From assembly GCA_002422085.1 (NCBI GenBank), contig DISZ01000001.1, forward strand, positions 158,593 to 222,592: a stretch of 64,000 nucleotides of DNA, read 5' to 3'. Made by a program: the position numbers and the translations under genes. The stretch comes from Rhodobacteraceae bacterium UBA6197 (GTDB lineage Bacteria > Pseudomonadota > Alphaproteobacteria > Rhodobacterales > Rhodobacteraceae). The notes beneath the pieces were generated by a model. That model was not told the origin of the DNA, did not search any database, and saw nothing but the letters and a program-made list of their open reading frames with translations. Shown in pieces: positions 38,467-46,115 of this stretch (position 1 is the first letter of the stretch; the number at the start of each line of letters is the position of its first letter).

Positions 38467-39854
38467 TCCGCCGCGATATGTTCAGCGTCGATCCGGGCTT
38501 GTTCGACCGGACCGGCGGCGATGACTTCGCGCCGGGGCACCATCACAGAATAGATGAACAGGATTGCACCCAGAACAACCGCAACCCCCGAACCAAAGCG
38601 CATGGCGTAGAAGATCCAAAGCTGATCTTGCACTTCCATGAACGCCTCGCCGTTGACGCGCTGCAGGTGGGTTTGCAAAGCGCCCGCGAAGGTCAGCGTG
38701 ACCGTCATGAACACCATGCCCGAGGACATCAGCCAGAACGACGCCATGTTCAGCACCTGGTTATAAGGATCGCGCCCCTTCAGAACCGGCATCGCATACG
38801 AGATGATGGCAAGGTTGAGCGAGACATAGGCACCAAAGAATGCAAGGTGGCCGTGGGCTGCGGTGATTTGGGTGCCGTGGGTATAGTAGTTCACCCCGTG
38901 CAGCGTGTGCAAAAAGCCCCAGACACCTGCCCCGAAGAAAGCCAGCGTGGCACAACCAAGGCTCCACAGCAGTGCTGCCTTGTTCGGGTGATCGCGGCGG
39001 CCCTTCCAGACCATGACGAAGGCAAAGGCCATCATCGCAAAGAACGGCACCACCTCAAGCGAGGAGAAGACAGAGCCGATCCACTGCCAGTAGCCCGGCG
39101 TGCCGATCCAGTAGTAGTGGTGCCCGGTCCCGAGGATACCCGAGAAAAGCGCCGCGGCGACAATGACGTAAAGCCATTTTTCCACGACCTCGCGGTCAAC
39201 GCCGGTCAGCTTCAGCATCAGGTAGCCAAGGATCGCGGCCATCACCAGTTCCCAGGTGCCTTCGACCCAGAGGTGCACGACATACCACCAGTATTGCTTG
39301 TCGAGCGCGAGGTTGCCCGGATTGTAGAAGGCAAACAAGAACAGCAGCGACAGGCCCCAAAGCCCCAAAAGCAGGATATTGGTGATCGCCGTCTTGCGAC
39401 CCTTCAGCACCGTCATCGAGACGTTGTAAAGGAAGATCAGCGCCGCGACGACGATGCCCGCCTTCACCCATCTGGGTTGTTCAAGGAACTCGCGCCCCTC
39501 TTTGCCCAAAAGGAAGTTTCCTTCGAAGAGGTTGAAGGAATAGGTCAGCACCGCCCCCAACGCACCGATCACAAAGATCGCCAGTTGAAGGTAGGCCAGT
39601 TTGGTCGAGTGGATTTCCCGCTCGGCCTCTTCCGGCACAAGATAGTATGCCGCGCCGAAAAAGCCCAACAGCAGCCAAACGATCAGGCTGTTGGTGTGCA
39701 GCATCCGCACGATGTTGAACGGCAGGATATCCGTCAGGAAATTTCCGTCGACATAGATCCAGCCCATGATCAGGCCAAACGAAACCTGCAAGGCGAAAAG
39801 CGCCATGGCCACAGAAAAATAGGCCAGCGCGATTTTTTGGGATTGATATTTCAT
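38463..39854 (-). CDS. norB: Nitric oxide reductase, catalytic cytochrome b subunit (cNOR)
   Basis: 463 aa with 12 membrane helices; reduces 2 NO to N2O at a haem b3/non-haem iron centre. Ligand regions are visible: MLHTNSLIVWLLLGFFGAAY (haem b His), VVHLWVEGTWELVMAAILGY (His and the Glu near the Fe site), GTGHHYYWIGTPGYWQW (two His of FeB) and HGTQITAAHGHLAFFGAYVS (His ligands). The sequence appears intact. It lies 11 bases behind norC. Confidence 0.97.
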
Positions 39855-39865
39855 GGCGTTACTCC

Positions 39866-40318
39866 TCAGCCCGCATCATTCGGGGGCCAGTCCTGCGCAC
39901 GGATCGTATCGGTCCACTGCAGGAAGTCGCTCAGTTCGTGGTATTCTTCGTCAGTCAGATTGAATTGTGGCATCTGCCGGCGGCCTTCGATGCCCGACGG
40001 CATGGCATCCATCCAGCCCTTGAGCGCCTCGAACCCGGCCTCCTTGTCACCCAGAACGCCCCAACGGGTCATGACGTTCGCCAGTTCGGGGGCGAAATAC
40101 GCGCCCTCGCCCAGAATTGTGTGGCAATTCACGCAGCCGTGCTTTTCCCACAGATGCTTGCCCGCCACAACGCTATCGGTCAGCGTTGCGCGGTCTGTCG
40201 AGGTGTTGACGATATAGTAGTGGCTATTCACCGACAGCCCTAGAAAGATGACGATAAAGAACAGTGATCCGCCGTAGAAGATATTGCGGGCCATGCTCTT
40301 GGTCATGACTTCGCGCAT
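39866..40318 (-). CDS. norC: Nitric oxide reductase, cytochrome c subunit
   Basis: 150 aa. One N-terminal membrane anchor (NIFYGGSLFFIVIFLGLSVN) and a monohaem cytochrome c domain with the haem site CVNCH and an axial Met in RRQMPQFNLTDEEYHE. It feeds electrons to NorB. AAAGGA sits seven or so bases upstream of the ATG at 40318. First gene of norCBQDEF; a candidate NNR/FNR box lies 65-78 bases upstream of the start. Confidence 0.97.
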   Translation of the reverse strand: MREVMTKSMARNIFYGGSLFFIVIFLGLSVNSHYYIVNTSTDRATLTDSVVAGKHLWEKHGCVNCHTILGEGAYFAPELANVMTRWGVLGDKEAGFEALKGWMDAMPSGIEGRRQMPQFNLTDEEYHELSDFLQWTDTIRAQDWPPNDAG

Positions 40319-40382
40319 GGCGCTTTCCTTTCGGAATTGTTTTCAGGTGCGCTCACAGAACCGTGTGCCGCGCAGACTCGCC

Positions 40383-40396
40383 TTAACGAAAGTCAA
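40383..40396 (-). promoter_or_regulatory. Candidate NNR/FNR-type box upstream of norC
   Basis: The plus-strand sequence ttaacgaaagtcaa forms an imperfect palindrome TTAAC-N4-GTCAA, close to NNR/Dnr sites known upstream of nir and nor genes in Paracoccus (TTAAC-N4-GTCAA type). Its centre is about 71 bases before the norC ATG, compatible with a -41.5 activator position and a ~30 base leader. NO-dependent activation is inferred. Confidence 0.65.
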
Positions 40397-40427
40397 CTGG
40401 TGACAAATTCAGTCAGAAAGTTCGCGA

Positions 40428-41630
40428 TCAAATCCCCGGGGGGGTGCGTGGCAAGCGCGGCCCCAGAAGAACCGGGCCCATTGTGGCAAGATACAGCGTA
40501 AAGGCAATGATCCAGATCACCCCCGCCGCAAGCACCGTAGGATAGTAAACCTCTGGCCAGACCGACCCGGCCCATCGCAAAGCCGCCGCCAGTGCCACCA
40601 GAGGAAAGGCCGGCACCATCAACCCCGGCACGATCAACGGACGGCCGGTATGGCCAAGGCTCGCACGGCTCATCACCGCGAGGGTCATACCACCCGCGGC
40701 ACCGATCCCCAGAAGGTGCAGCGCCGCCACCTCGCTACCGACATCAAAAGCGGCAAGGCCCAGCGCCAGATAGCCAAGCCCCAGCATCGCGAAGGCCAGA
40801 TGCATCGACCACAGGATCGGAAAAGACCGCGCCCACACGCCGCGCCAACCTGCAAGTCGCGCCAGTGCCGCCGCGCCCGCCACGATTGCCAGCACAGCGA
40901 TCAGCTTTTCAGGCAGGCCCAGCAGGTAGGCGGCCGGCAACGCGATGGCGCTGGCAATGGCGGCAATTTCCAAAGGTTGGTGCGAGATCGGCTGCCGGTC
41001 CTCGAACCCCATCCGCACCATCGCATTTCGGGTGAAGGCCGGTGTGATTCGCCCGCCCAGCACGGCAATCATCGCCACGACGCCCAGCAGTCCCGCGCGC
41101 AATCCTGCCCATGTATTCCCCCATGACCAGCCAATCCACTCGGCCTGGACCAACAGATCCGCAACCCAGATCAGCGCAAGAACCAGCAAGAACATCATGT
41201 TTTGCGGCTTTGGCCGCTTGATCAGTTGCAGCGCGATCTGGGCCCCCAGCACCGGTAAGAACGCAAGCTCCGCCAGCGCCACCCAACCGGCGGGCAAACT
41301 GCCCGAAGCCCAGACCGCCACCCGCCCCACCAGCCAGAGCGCCACCACAGCGATGATGAACAAATGCCTTGCGGCACGCGCCCCGGTCCAGCTCGGCACC
41401 GCCGTCAGAAAAAAGCCGCCCAGCGCGGCCGTCGCATAGCCAAAGATCATCTCATGCGCATGCCAAAGATGCGGTGCCGCCGCGAAGGGCATTTTCGTGA
41501 CCATGCCGCCCGCCGCGTGAATGCCCAGCCAGCCCTCCCAGACGATCATCGTGAACACCGCGTAGAGCCCGGCGGCCAGAAAGAATACCCGAAATCCCTC
41601 GCCGAAAAAGCGGTTGAGTGCGGCAATCAT
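40428..41630 (-). CDS. nnrS: NnrS family haem-copper membrane protein
   Basis: 400 aa with about 12 hydrophobic helices. NnrS motifs: FRVFFLAAGLYAVFTMIVWE, APHLWHAHEMIFGYATAALG with its His cluster, GGRITPAFTRNA and LHLLGIGAAGGMTLAVMSRA SLGHTGRPL (split). NnrS proteins protect cells from NO and nitrosative stress and are regularly found with nir/nor genes. AAGGA lies seven bases before the ATG at 41630, better than the GTG at 41645. It lies upstream of norC on the same strand and is oriented with the nor operon. Confidence 0.93.
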   Translation of the reverse strand: MIAALNRFFGEGFRVFFLAAGLYAVFTMIVWEGWLGIHAAGGMVTKMPFAAAPHLWHAHEMIFGYATAALGGFFLTAVPSWTGARAARHLFIIAVVALWLVGRVAVWASGSLPAGWVALAELAFLPVLGAQIALQLIKRPKPQNMMFLLVLALIWVADLLVQAEWIGWSWGNTWAGLRAGLLGVVAMIAVLGGRITPAFTRNAMVRMGFEDRQPISHQPLEIAAIASAIALPAAYLLGLPEKLIAVLAIVAGAAALARLAGWRGVWARSFPILWSMHLAFAMLGLGYLALGLAAFDVGSEVAALHLLGIGAAGGMTLAVMSRASLGHTGRPLIVPGLMVPAFPLVALAAALRWAGSVWPEVYYPTVLAAGVIWIIAFTLYLATMGPVLLGPRLPRTPPGI

Positions 41631-41701
41631 GGATAGTCCTTTCACAAAAGAGGTGGTCGGCGTCAGTAGGATTTGTGGGCGAGGAATCGCCCGGCAGGCG
41701 T

Positions 41702-42126
41702 TCAGGGCGTGACGATAACCTTGCCGGTCATCCCGTCACTTTCCCAATGGGGGCCACAGAGGTCGCCATGGTCACCTGTCACATCAAAGGTCATCTCGGT
41801 GCCTTGTTCGGGGAAAAGGCGGGCGGATTCGGGTTTGCCCGCATCCCGAAACCAAGTGCCGTGCGAGGTGCGTTTGTCAATGTCGATCCAGCGCAGGGTG
41901 CTGCCCGGTGGCACGGTCACGGTCTGCGGACAGAAAGTAGCTTTGTTCATCGTCACCACGGTCACCGGCACTTGTGAGGAGGGGGGCCGAACCGCGCGAT
42001 AGAGCGGGCCTCGGATTGCGCACAGACCGTGGCGATCTTTTCGGGGCAGGGCGGAGTCTGGGCGAAGGCCGCCCCTGCGGCAAGCGCCAGCACGGCAACA
42101 AGGGCAAGGCGTGCGACGCTGCACAT
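41702..42126 (-). pseudogene. Frameshifted periplasmic cupredoxin-like protein
   Basis: A good start at 42126 (GGAG eight bases upstream) opens a signal peptide MCSVARLALVAVLALAAGAA. That frame stops at 41962. In the neighbouring frame the sequence continues as a cupredoxin: VTVVTMNKATFCPQTVTVPP, TLRWIDIDKRTSHGTWF and the type 1 copper region DLCGPHWESDGMTGKVIV, ending at 41702. A run of six G/C at about 41983-41988 is the likely slippage point. Possibly an electron donor of the former nitrite reductase. Sequencing error in the homopolymer is an alternative explanation. Confidence 0.65.
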
Positions 42127-42154
42127 GGGTCGTACTCCGACGTCGGGGCGCACA

Positions 42155-42863
42155 ACTGGTAACCCTGTCGCGCGCGCCATGGTTCAATCTTTTGGCGTCC
42201 GGTCACATTGATGTCGGCGGCAGGGTCGTCAAAGCCCAAGTGATATGCCAGCGACACATGGTGGAAGCGTGCGGCAGTGTAGTCGTCATGGATGGCAAAG
42301 CCCACAGTGTAGGTCTTGCCGGGCTCCCGCACCACAACGACATTCAGCGGCTCCAATGCAAGGGCGTCGGCGATCACGAAATGCGGCGGCCGGTAACCGC
42401 CACCGATGACGTATTTGCCATCGCCCGACACCGACACAGCGCGCGCGTCATGGGCGATATCAACCTCGGCCACCAGCATCTTGTCGGCGGTCTGCCACAG
42501 GTCGATCTTGGTCATCTTGCCATCGCGGCCCATGGTGAACCGGAACCGGCGCGGCTTTCCCAATGCTCGGTGTTGTGGTGTCCCGAGGCTTTCACGACAT
42601 GTACCGCATAGCCGGTGAGGATATCGACCAGCACTTCCCTGGTGTCGCCGTCGATGATGGCCACCTTGCCCAGGTCACGCTCGATCACGACAATGAAGTA
42701 TTCCCGGTTGCGGTCGTGCAGCGCGTGGTCGGGGTAATCCGCCTCTTCGACATAGACCTTGCGCGAGGCTTTCATCTGCGCGAGCGACCGTTCCGGCGGC
42801 TTCGGCGCATCCATCTGGACATGGGTTGCCATATCCGTGATTTCCTGCTCGGATGATATATCC
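42155..42863 (-). pseudogene. nirS: Truncated, frameshifted cytochrome cd1 nitrite reductase (nirS) remnant
   Basis: Starts mid-gene: the translation begins with the tail of the haem c domain (SSEQEITDMATHVQMD, then APKPPE), preceded by an in-frame TAG at about 42864-42866. It continues into the d1 propeller: KVYVEEADYPDHALHDRNRE, YFIVVIERDLGKVAIIDGDT and TGYAVHVVKA. Near 42545 the frame shifts to RFRFTMGRDGKMTKIDLWQT, then VGGGY-like GDGKYVIGGGYRPPHFVIAD and ALEPLNVVVV. After about 42310 similarity fades. The haem c site CxxCH and the C-terminal two thirds of the propeller are missing. It points away from the other nir remnants. Confidence 0.75.
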
Positions 42864-42934
42864 TAGAAGTTGTTCTTCCCGGCCTCGGTGCCGCAGGTGA
42901 TGATCTTTTTAAACGTATTTCCACGGCAAGCGGG

Positions 42935-43530
42935 CGGAAAGTGTTCGAATGCCCGCGGGTTCGGGCGTTCAACATCAACCTTGGCTTTGCGCTGGACGTG
43001 CCGCGCCACGCGCTGCCCGACGCTGGGCCGGTCGATCTGGCCAAATCGCGCGCGGGCGATGCGCCCCCGATGCAAGCCTTGACCGAGGGCTGGCCCTTGG
43101 CACATGCGTCATTCGCGGCAATTGCCGCGCGGCTGGGCTGGACCGAGGCCGAGGTGCTGACCCGGATCGAGGCGCTGCAAGTCGCACGAATTCTGACCCG
43201 CGTTGGCACTATCGTGCGTCACCGCACATGGGCTGGCGATCCAACGCATTGGTCGTCCGGGATCTGCCCGAAGACCGAATCGCGGCGGCGGGCAAGGCAC
43301 CGACGCGCCCTCCGGGTGTTCCGCTATGCTGTCAGCGCCGTCCGATGCCGGGGCGCTGGGCCTATGCGCTTTATTGCATGATCCATGGCCGCAGCCGCGC
43401 GCGCGCCGCCGGAACTGGCCGGGGCCACCCCCGAGGGGCTGTTTTTTCCGTGCGCTGCTTCAAACAGACCGGCGCGCTGATGCATCGCCCCCCGAGGCCC
43501 CAGCAGGAGATGCGCCCCCCTGCCCGATGA
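42935..43530 (+). pseudogene. nirD: Degraded nirDL (haem d1 pathway sirohaem decarboxylase) remnant
   Basis: First frame: VRAFNINLGFALDVPRHALP, then LTEGWPLAHASFAAIAARLG and WTEAEVLTRIEALQVARILTRVG (in parts), the Lrp/AsnC-like fold of NirD/L. Near 43220 the match moves to another frame: GWRSNALVVRDLPEDRIAAA, RWAYALYCMIHGRSRA, and after a short deletion FSVRCFKQTGALMHRPP. At least two lesions are needed, and the start of the protein is absent. NirDL and NirGH together decarboxylate sirohaem during haem d1 synthesis. Confidence 0.75.
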
Positions 43531-43977
43531 CGCCCTGGACGCGATCGACCGGCACAACCTCAACGCACGGCAAGAGGGCTTTCCGATTTGCCCGCGGCCC
43601 TTTGCCGAAGCCGCGCAGGCTCCAAGCCTGCCCGGGGCCGACCTGATCGACCGACTCGGCCACCTGCGCGACATCGGCGCCATCACCCGTTTCGGCCCCT
43701 TCTTCAACGCCGCCACCATGGGCGGAGCCTTTTGTCCATGTGCAATGCATGTTCCCGCCGACCGCTTTGACGAGGTCATGACTTTGGTCAATGCGCACCC
43801 CGAGGTTGCGCATAACTATGAACGCAATCACCGACTGAACAGTGGTTCGTGCTGGCCGCGGTAGCTCCGGAAGGCATCGATATCATTGCAGCGGAGATTG
43901 AGGGGGAAACGGGGTTGTCCCTGCTCCGTTTCCCCAAGCTCCAACAGTTCTTCATCGGATTCCAGGTCAAGTCATGA
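43520..43977 (+). pseudogene. nirG: Frameshifted nirG (sirohaem decarboxylase subunit) remnant
   Basis: Translation DDALDAIDRHNLNARQEGFP, LIDRLGHLRDIGAITRFGPF and NAHPEVAHNYERNHRLN is NirG-like. At about 43845 the frame shifts: the conserved continuation WFVLAAVAPEGIDIIAAEIE then GLSLLRFPKLQQFFIGFQVK lies in the next frame and ends at TGA 43975-43977, overlapping the nirH ATG. There is no ATG or GTG where the protein should begin (CTG at 43520). Confidence 0.75.
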
Positions 43978-44832
43978 ACCTTGATGCAACCGACCGGGCG
44001 ATCGTTCAGGCCACACCGTCCGACCTGCCGCTGGCACCCTTGCCCTGTGTCGAAGTGGCGGGCTGGCTGCATCTGACAAAGGCCGAGGTCATGGCCCTGA
44101 TCGCCGCGATGCAGGCATGGGGCGTGACCCATCGCCTCGCGCTGGCGCCCAATCACTATGCGCTGGGCATGACGGCCAATGGCATGAGCGTCTGGGCTGT
44201 CGAAGACAACGCCGCCCAACGGTCCGCGATGATGGATCTTTGCGACCGCGAGGGGGGCGATAAATTCTACCTTTCGCATCTGGTCTACGCTGACCGCGGC
44301 GACAAACACCGTGGCGAAGATACCGACCACAACCGCACCCGCGACGCCATGGATGAGGTGATCGACCGCGCAGGTGTCGCCGTCGCCGAGGACATGCCGC
44401 TGGAAATCGCCACCGGCACCAATGACGCCGATGCGGTCTGGTTCCTGCCCCGGGTCGAACGCAACTTCGAGGTCGAGAAAGCCGCCCATCTGCGCCGCCA
44501 CCTCGAAGCATGGGGCGGAAACTCCTCGGGCCTCGGCGCGGCCAATATCGACACAAAAGGGCGGACGCACCCCGACACCTGCTGGTCCGACTACACGATA
44601 GGCTCGATTCGCCAGACGCCCTTCTCGCAACTCTGGACCGGCGATGACGCACTGCTGGCCACGCCGCGCCAATGCCCACGCCCGCGCGCTGCGGGTTTCT
44701 GGCGACCCGTGGGCCGAAGATCCGGCCTGCAACCTGACCGCCGCCGAAATCGGCCTTGCCAACGTGACCGCGCGCCTGACCGTTACCCCGTTCCGGGGAA
44801 AAGGCCATGATCCGGCGCATCGTTTCGTCTGA
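43974..44832 (+). pseudogene. Chimeric nirH-nirJ ORF produced by deletion, then frameshifted
   Basis: Residues 1-80 are the N-terminal half of NirH (ATDRAIVQATPSDLPLAPLP, LALAPNHYALGMTANGMSVW). Around residues 82-90 (nt 44217-44243) the sequence jumps without losing frame to the C-terminal half of NirJ: DREGGDKFYLSHLVYADRGD, HRGEDTDHNRTRDAMDEVID, HLRRHLEAWGGNSSGLGAAN and SDYTIGSIRQTPFSQLWTGD. The NirJ radical SAM CxxxCxxC region is gone. Near 44670 a second deletion removes the auxiliary cysteine cluster and changes frame (ALRVSGDPWAEDPACNLTAA is in the next frame). The open frame alone ends at 44810. Neither activity can remain. Confidence 0.75.
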
Positions 44833-44870
44833 CCGTCTCGCCACGTTGCGCCTGAACGACCGCAGGACGC

Positions 44871-44938
44871 GCCGCGGGGGATACTTGAGCAAAGCGGAGT
44901 CTGGATTTCATCTTCGCACAAATATCCCCGCCGGAGGC
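44871..44938. repeat. Composite intergenic repeat, copy 2
   Basis: Arm A-like gccgcgggggatacttgagc at 44871-44890, then arm B caaatatccccgccggaggc at 44919-44938, the latter identical over 20 bases to copies at 53057-53076 and 60667-60686. The two arms are partly complementary (gggggata / tatccccg), so the unit could fold into a hairpin. It lies directly before the nirN remnant start. Confidence 0.7.
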
Positions 44939-44947
44939 ATCTGCCGC

Positions 44948-45736
44948 ATGTCACGGGCGCAGGTCGCCGGGGTCTTGCCGGCCATGCTGCCCCGGATTGG
45001 TCTGGCGCAACCGGGCGCGGAGGCGCTTCATCAAGCGCACTGTGCGTCGTGCCATGCCGATAGCCGTCTGGAAGGCACGGGGCCTGCGCTCATCCCCGAG
45101 ACTTTGGGCCGGATCCATGGACCAAAGCTCGAGGCGCCGATTTCCGAGGGTCGTCCGGCGACACAGAAGGAATCGTTTGCCGACCGTCTGGCCCCGGACG
45201 CGATTGCAGCAATTTCGGCTTGTCTTGAAACGCCCTTGGCCACCGTACCCGAACGGGCCTTGCTTGGGATGCCGCGCCTTGGCACGGGGATCACCTGGGA
45301 CTGGCAAAGCACAACGGTAATGGCGACGCCGCACCTGAAAGACATCACGATCTGTTTCATCAACATGAAGACCTGGACGACGATCAAGGTCATCGCGATC
45401 GACCGGCGAGGTTTCTTCGTGCGCCGCCACCCCAATTCGCGCTATGTCTGGACCGACGTCTTCTTTGGCCCGAACAAGGACGCGATGCACATCACTGACA
45501 ACGAAACACTGAAAATCGTCCAGACGCTGCACCCCGAACCGGGGACCACGGTCGCGCATACGGAAGTCACCAAGGATGGCAGCCGGGCGCCGGTGTGGAT
45601 CTGGGAAGAAGACGGGGCGGCAATCGTCTATGATGCAGTCAGTTTGCAGGAATTGCAGCGGTCACCGATGAAAAAACCCTCGGGGAAATACAATGTCTGA
45701 AACAAGATCACATTTGAAGAGGGCACCAGCCACTGA
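44948..45736 (+). pseudogene. nirN: nirN remnant with internal deletion and premature stop
   Basis: The N-terminal cytochrome c part has CASCH in LHQAHCASCHADSRLEGTGP. After about residue 115 (LGTGITWDWQSTTVMATPHL) it joins the distal d1 propeller: RRGFFVRRHPNSRYVWTDVF, HITDNETLKIVQTLHPEPGT and AAIVYDAVSLQELQR. At 250 codons it is about half the normal NirN length, so roughly half the propeller is deleted in frame. The ORF stops at TGA 45698-45700, but the conserved NirN ending continues beyond it: KYNV-[stop]-NKITFEEGTSH and then TGA at 45734-45736. The stop replaces a Trp codon (TGG to TGA). NirN is a d1-binding protein in haem d1 maturation. Confidence 0.78.
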
Positions 45737-45971
45737 GTCCGCGCCCTGGCCGGTCTGGAAACTGGCAGTGCTGCTTTATCCTTTCGCGGCGGCGGCGGTT
45801 GCGATCAATCTGTTCCTGTTGTCGTTGATGTGGCAACGGCTGGGCTGGCCGGTGATCGCCCCGGTGCAGGCGGCTGTGCTGGCGGTGGGCCTTGGGGTGC
45901 CGGCGGCATGGGCCTCGGGGCGCTGGGTGCGGCACCTGATCGACGTCGCCGAAGGGCGCAAGCGCGGTTAG
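45693..45971 (+). CDS. Small two-helix membrane protein of the nir locus
   Basis: 92 aa: a polar N-terminus, helix LAVLLYPFAAAAVAINLFLL and helix AAVLAVGLGVPAAWASGRWV, ending in a basic tail. The ATG lies inside the former 3' end of nirN, so the two genes overlap by 44 bases in different frames. The nirN stop mutation changes this protein only at codon 3. It looks intact, the only such gene between nnrS and ribD. Small membrane proteins of this type occur beside nirN in related genomes, but no function is established; I do not assign a name. Confidence 0.65.
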   Translation: MSETRSHLKRAPATESAPWPVWKLAVLLYPFAAAAVAINLFLLSLMWQRLGWPVIAPVQAAVLAVGLGVPAAWASGRWVRHLIDVAEGRKRG

Positions 45972-45980
45972 TGCGGTGGC

Positions 45981-46012
45981 GCTCCGCGCGGGAGTATTTG
46001 GGCCAAAAAGAA
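45981..46012. repeat. Single arm A of the intergenic repeat
   Basis: gctccgcgcgggagtatttg followed by ggccaaaaagaagc, nearly the same as arm A at 60615-60646 (gctccgcgggggagtattta then caccaaaaagaag). Arm B is absent here. It lies ten bases after the stop of the small membrane protein gene. Confidence 0.55.
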
Positions 46013-46115
46013 GCTAACGCGGGGCACGGTTTTCCAAGACCGCACGCAGGTGATCGGCGCGCGCCATTGGTGCCGTGCCGGTCTGTCTTGTCGATCGGAC
46101 GTTTGGGGTTAGTCG

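Noticed and set aside
44807..45700. Intact 297 aa cytochrome c protein
   Set aside because: Its start region is intergenic repeat sequence, it is half the NirN length, and the conserved NirN ending continues past the stop codon.
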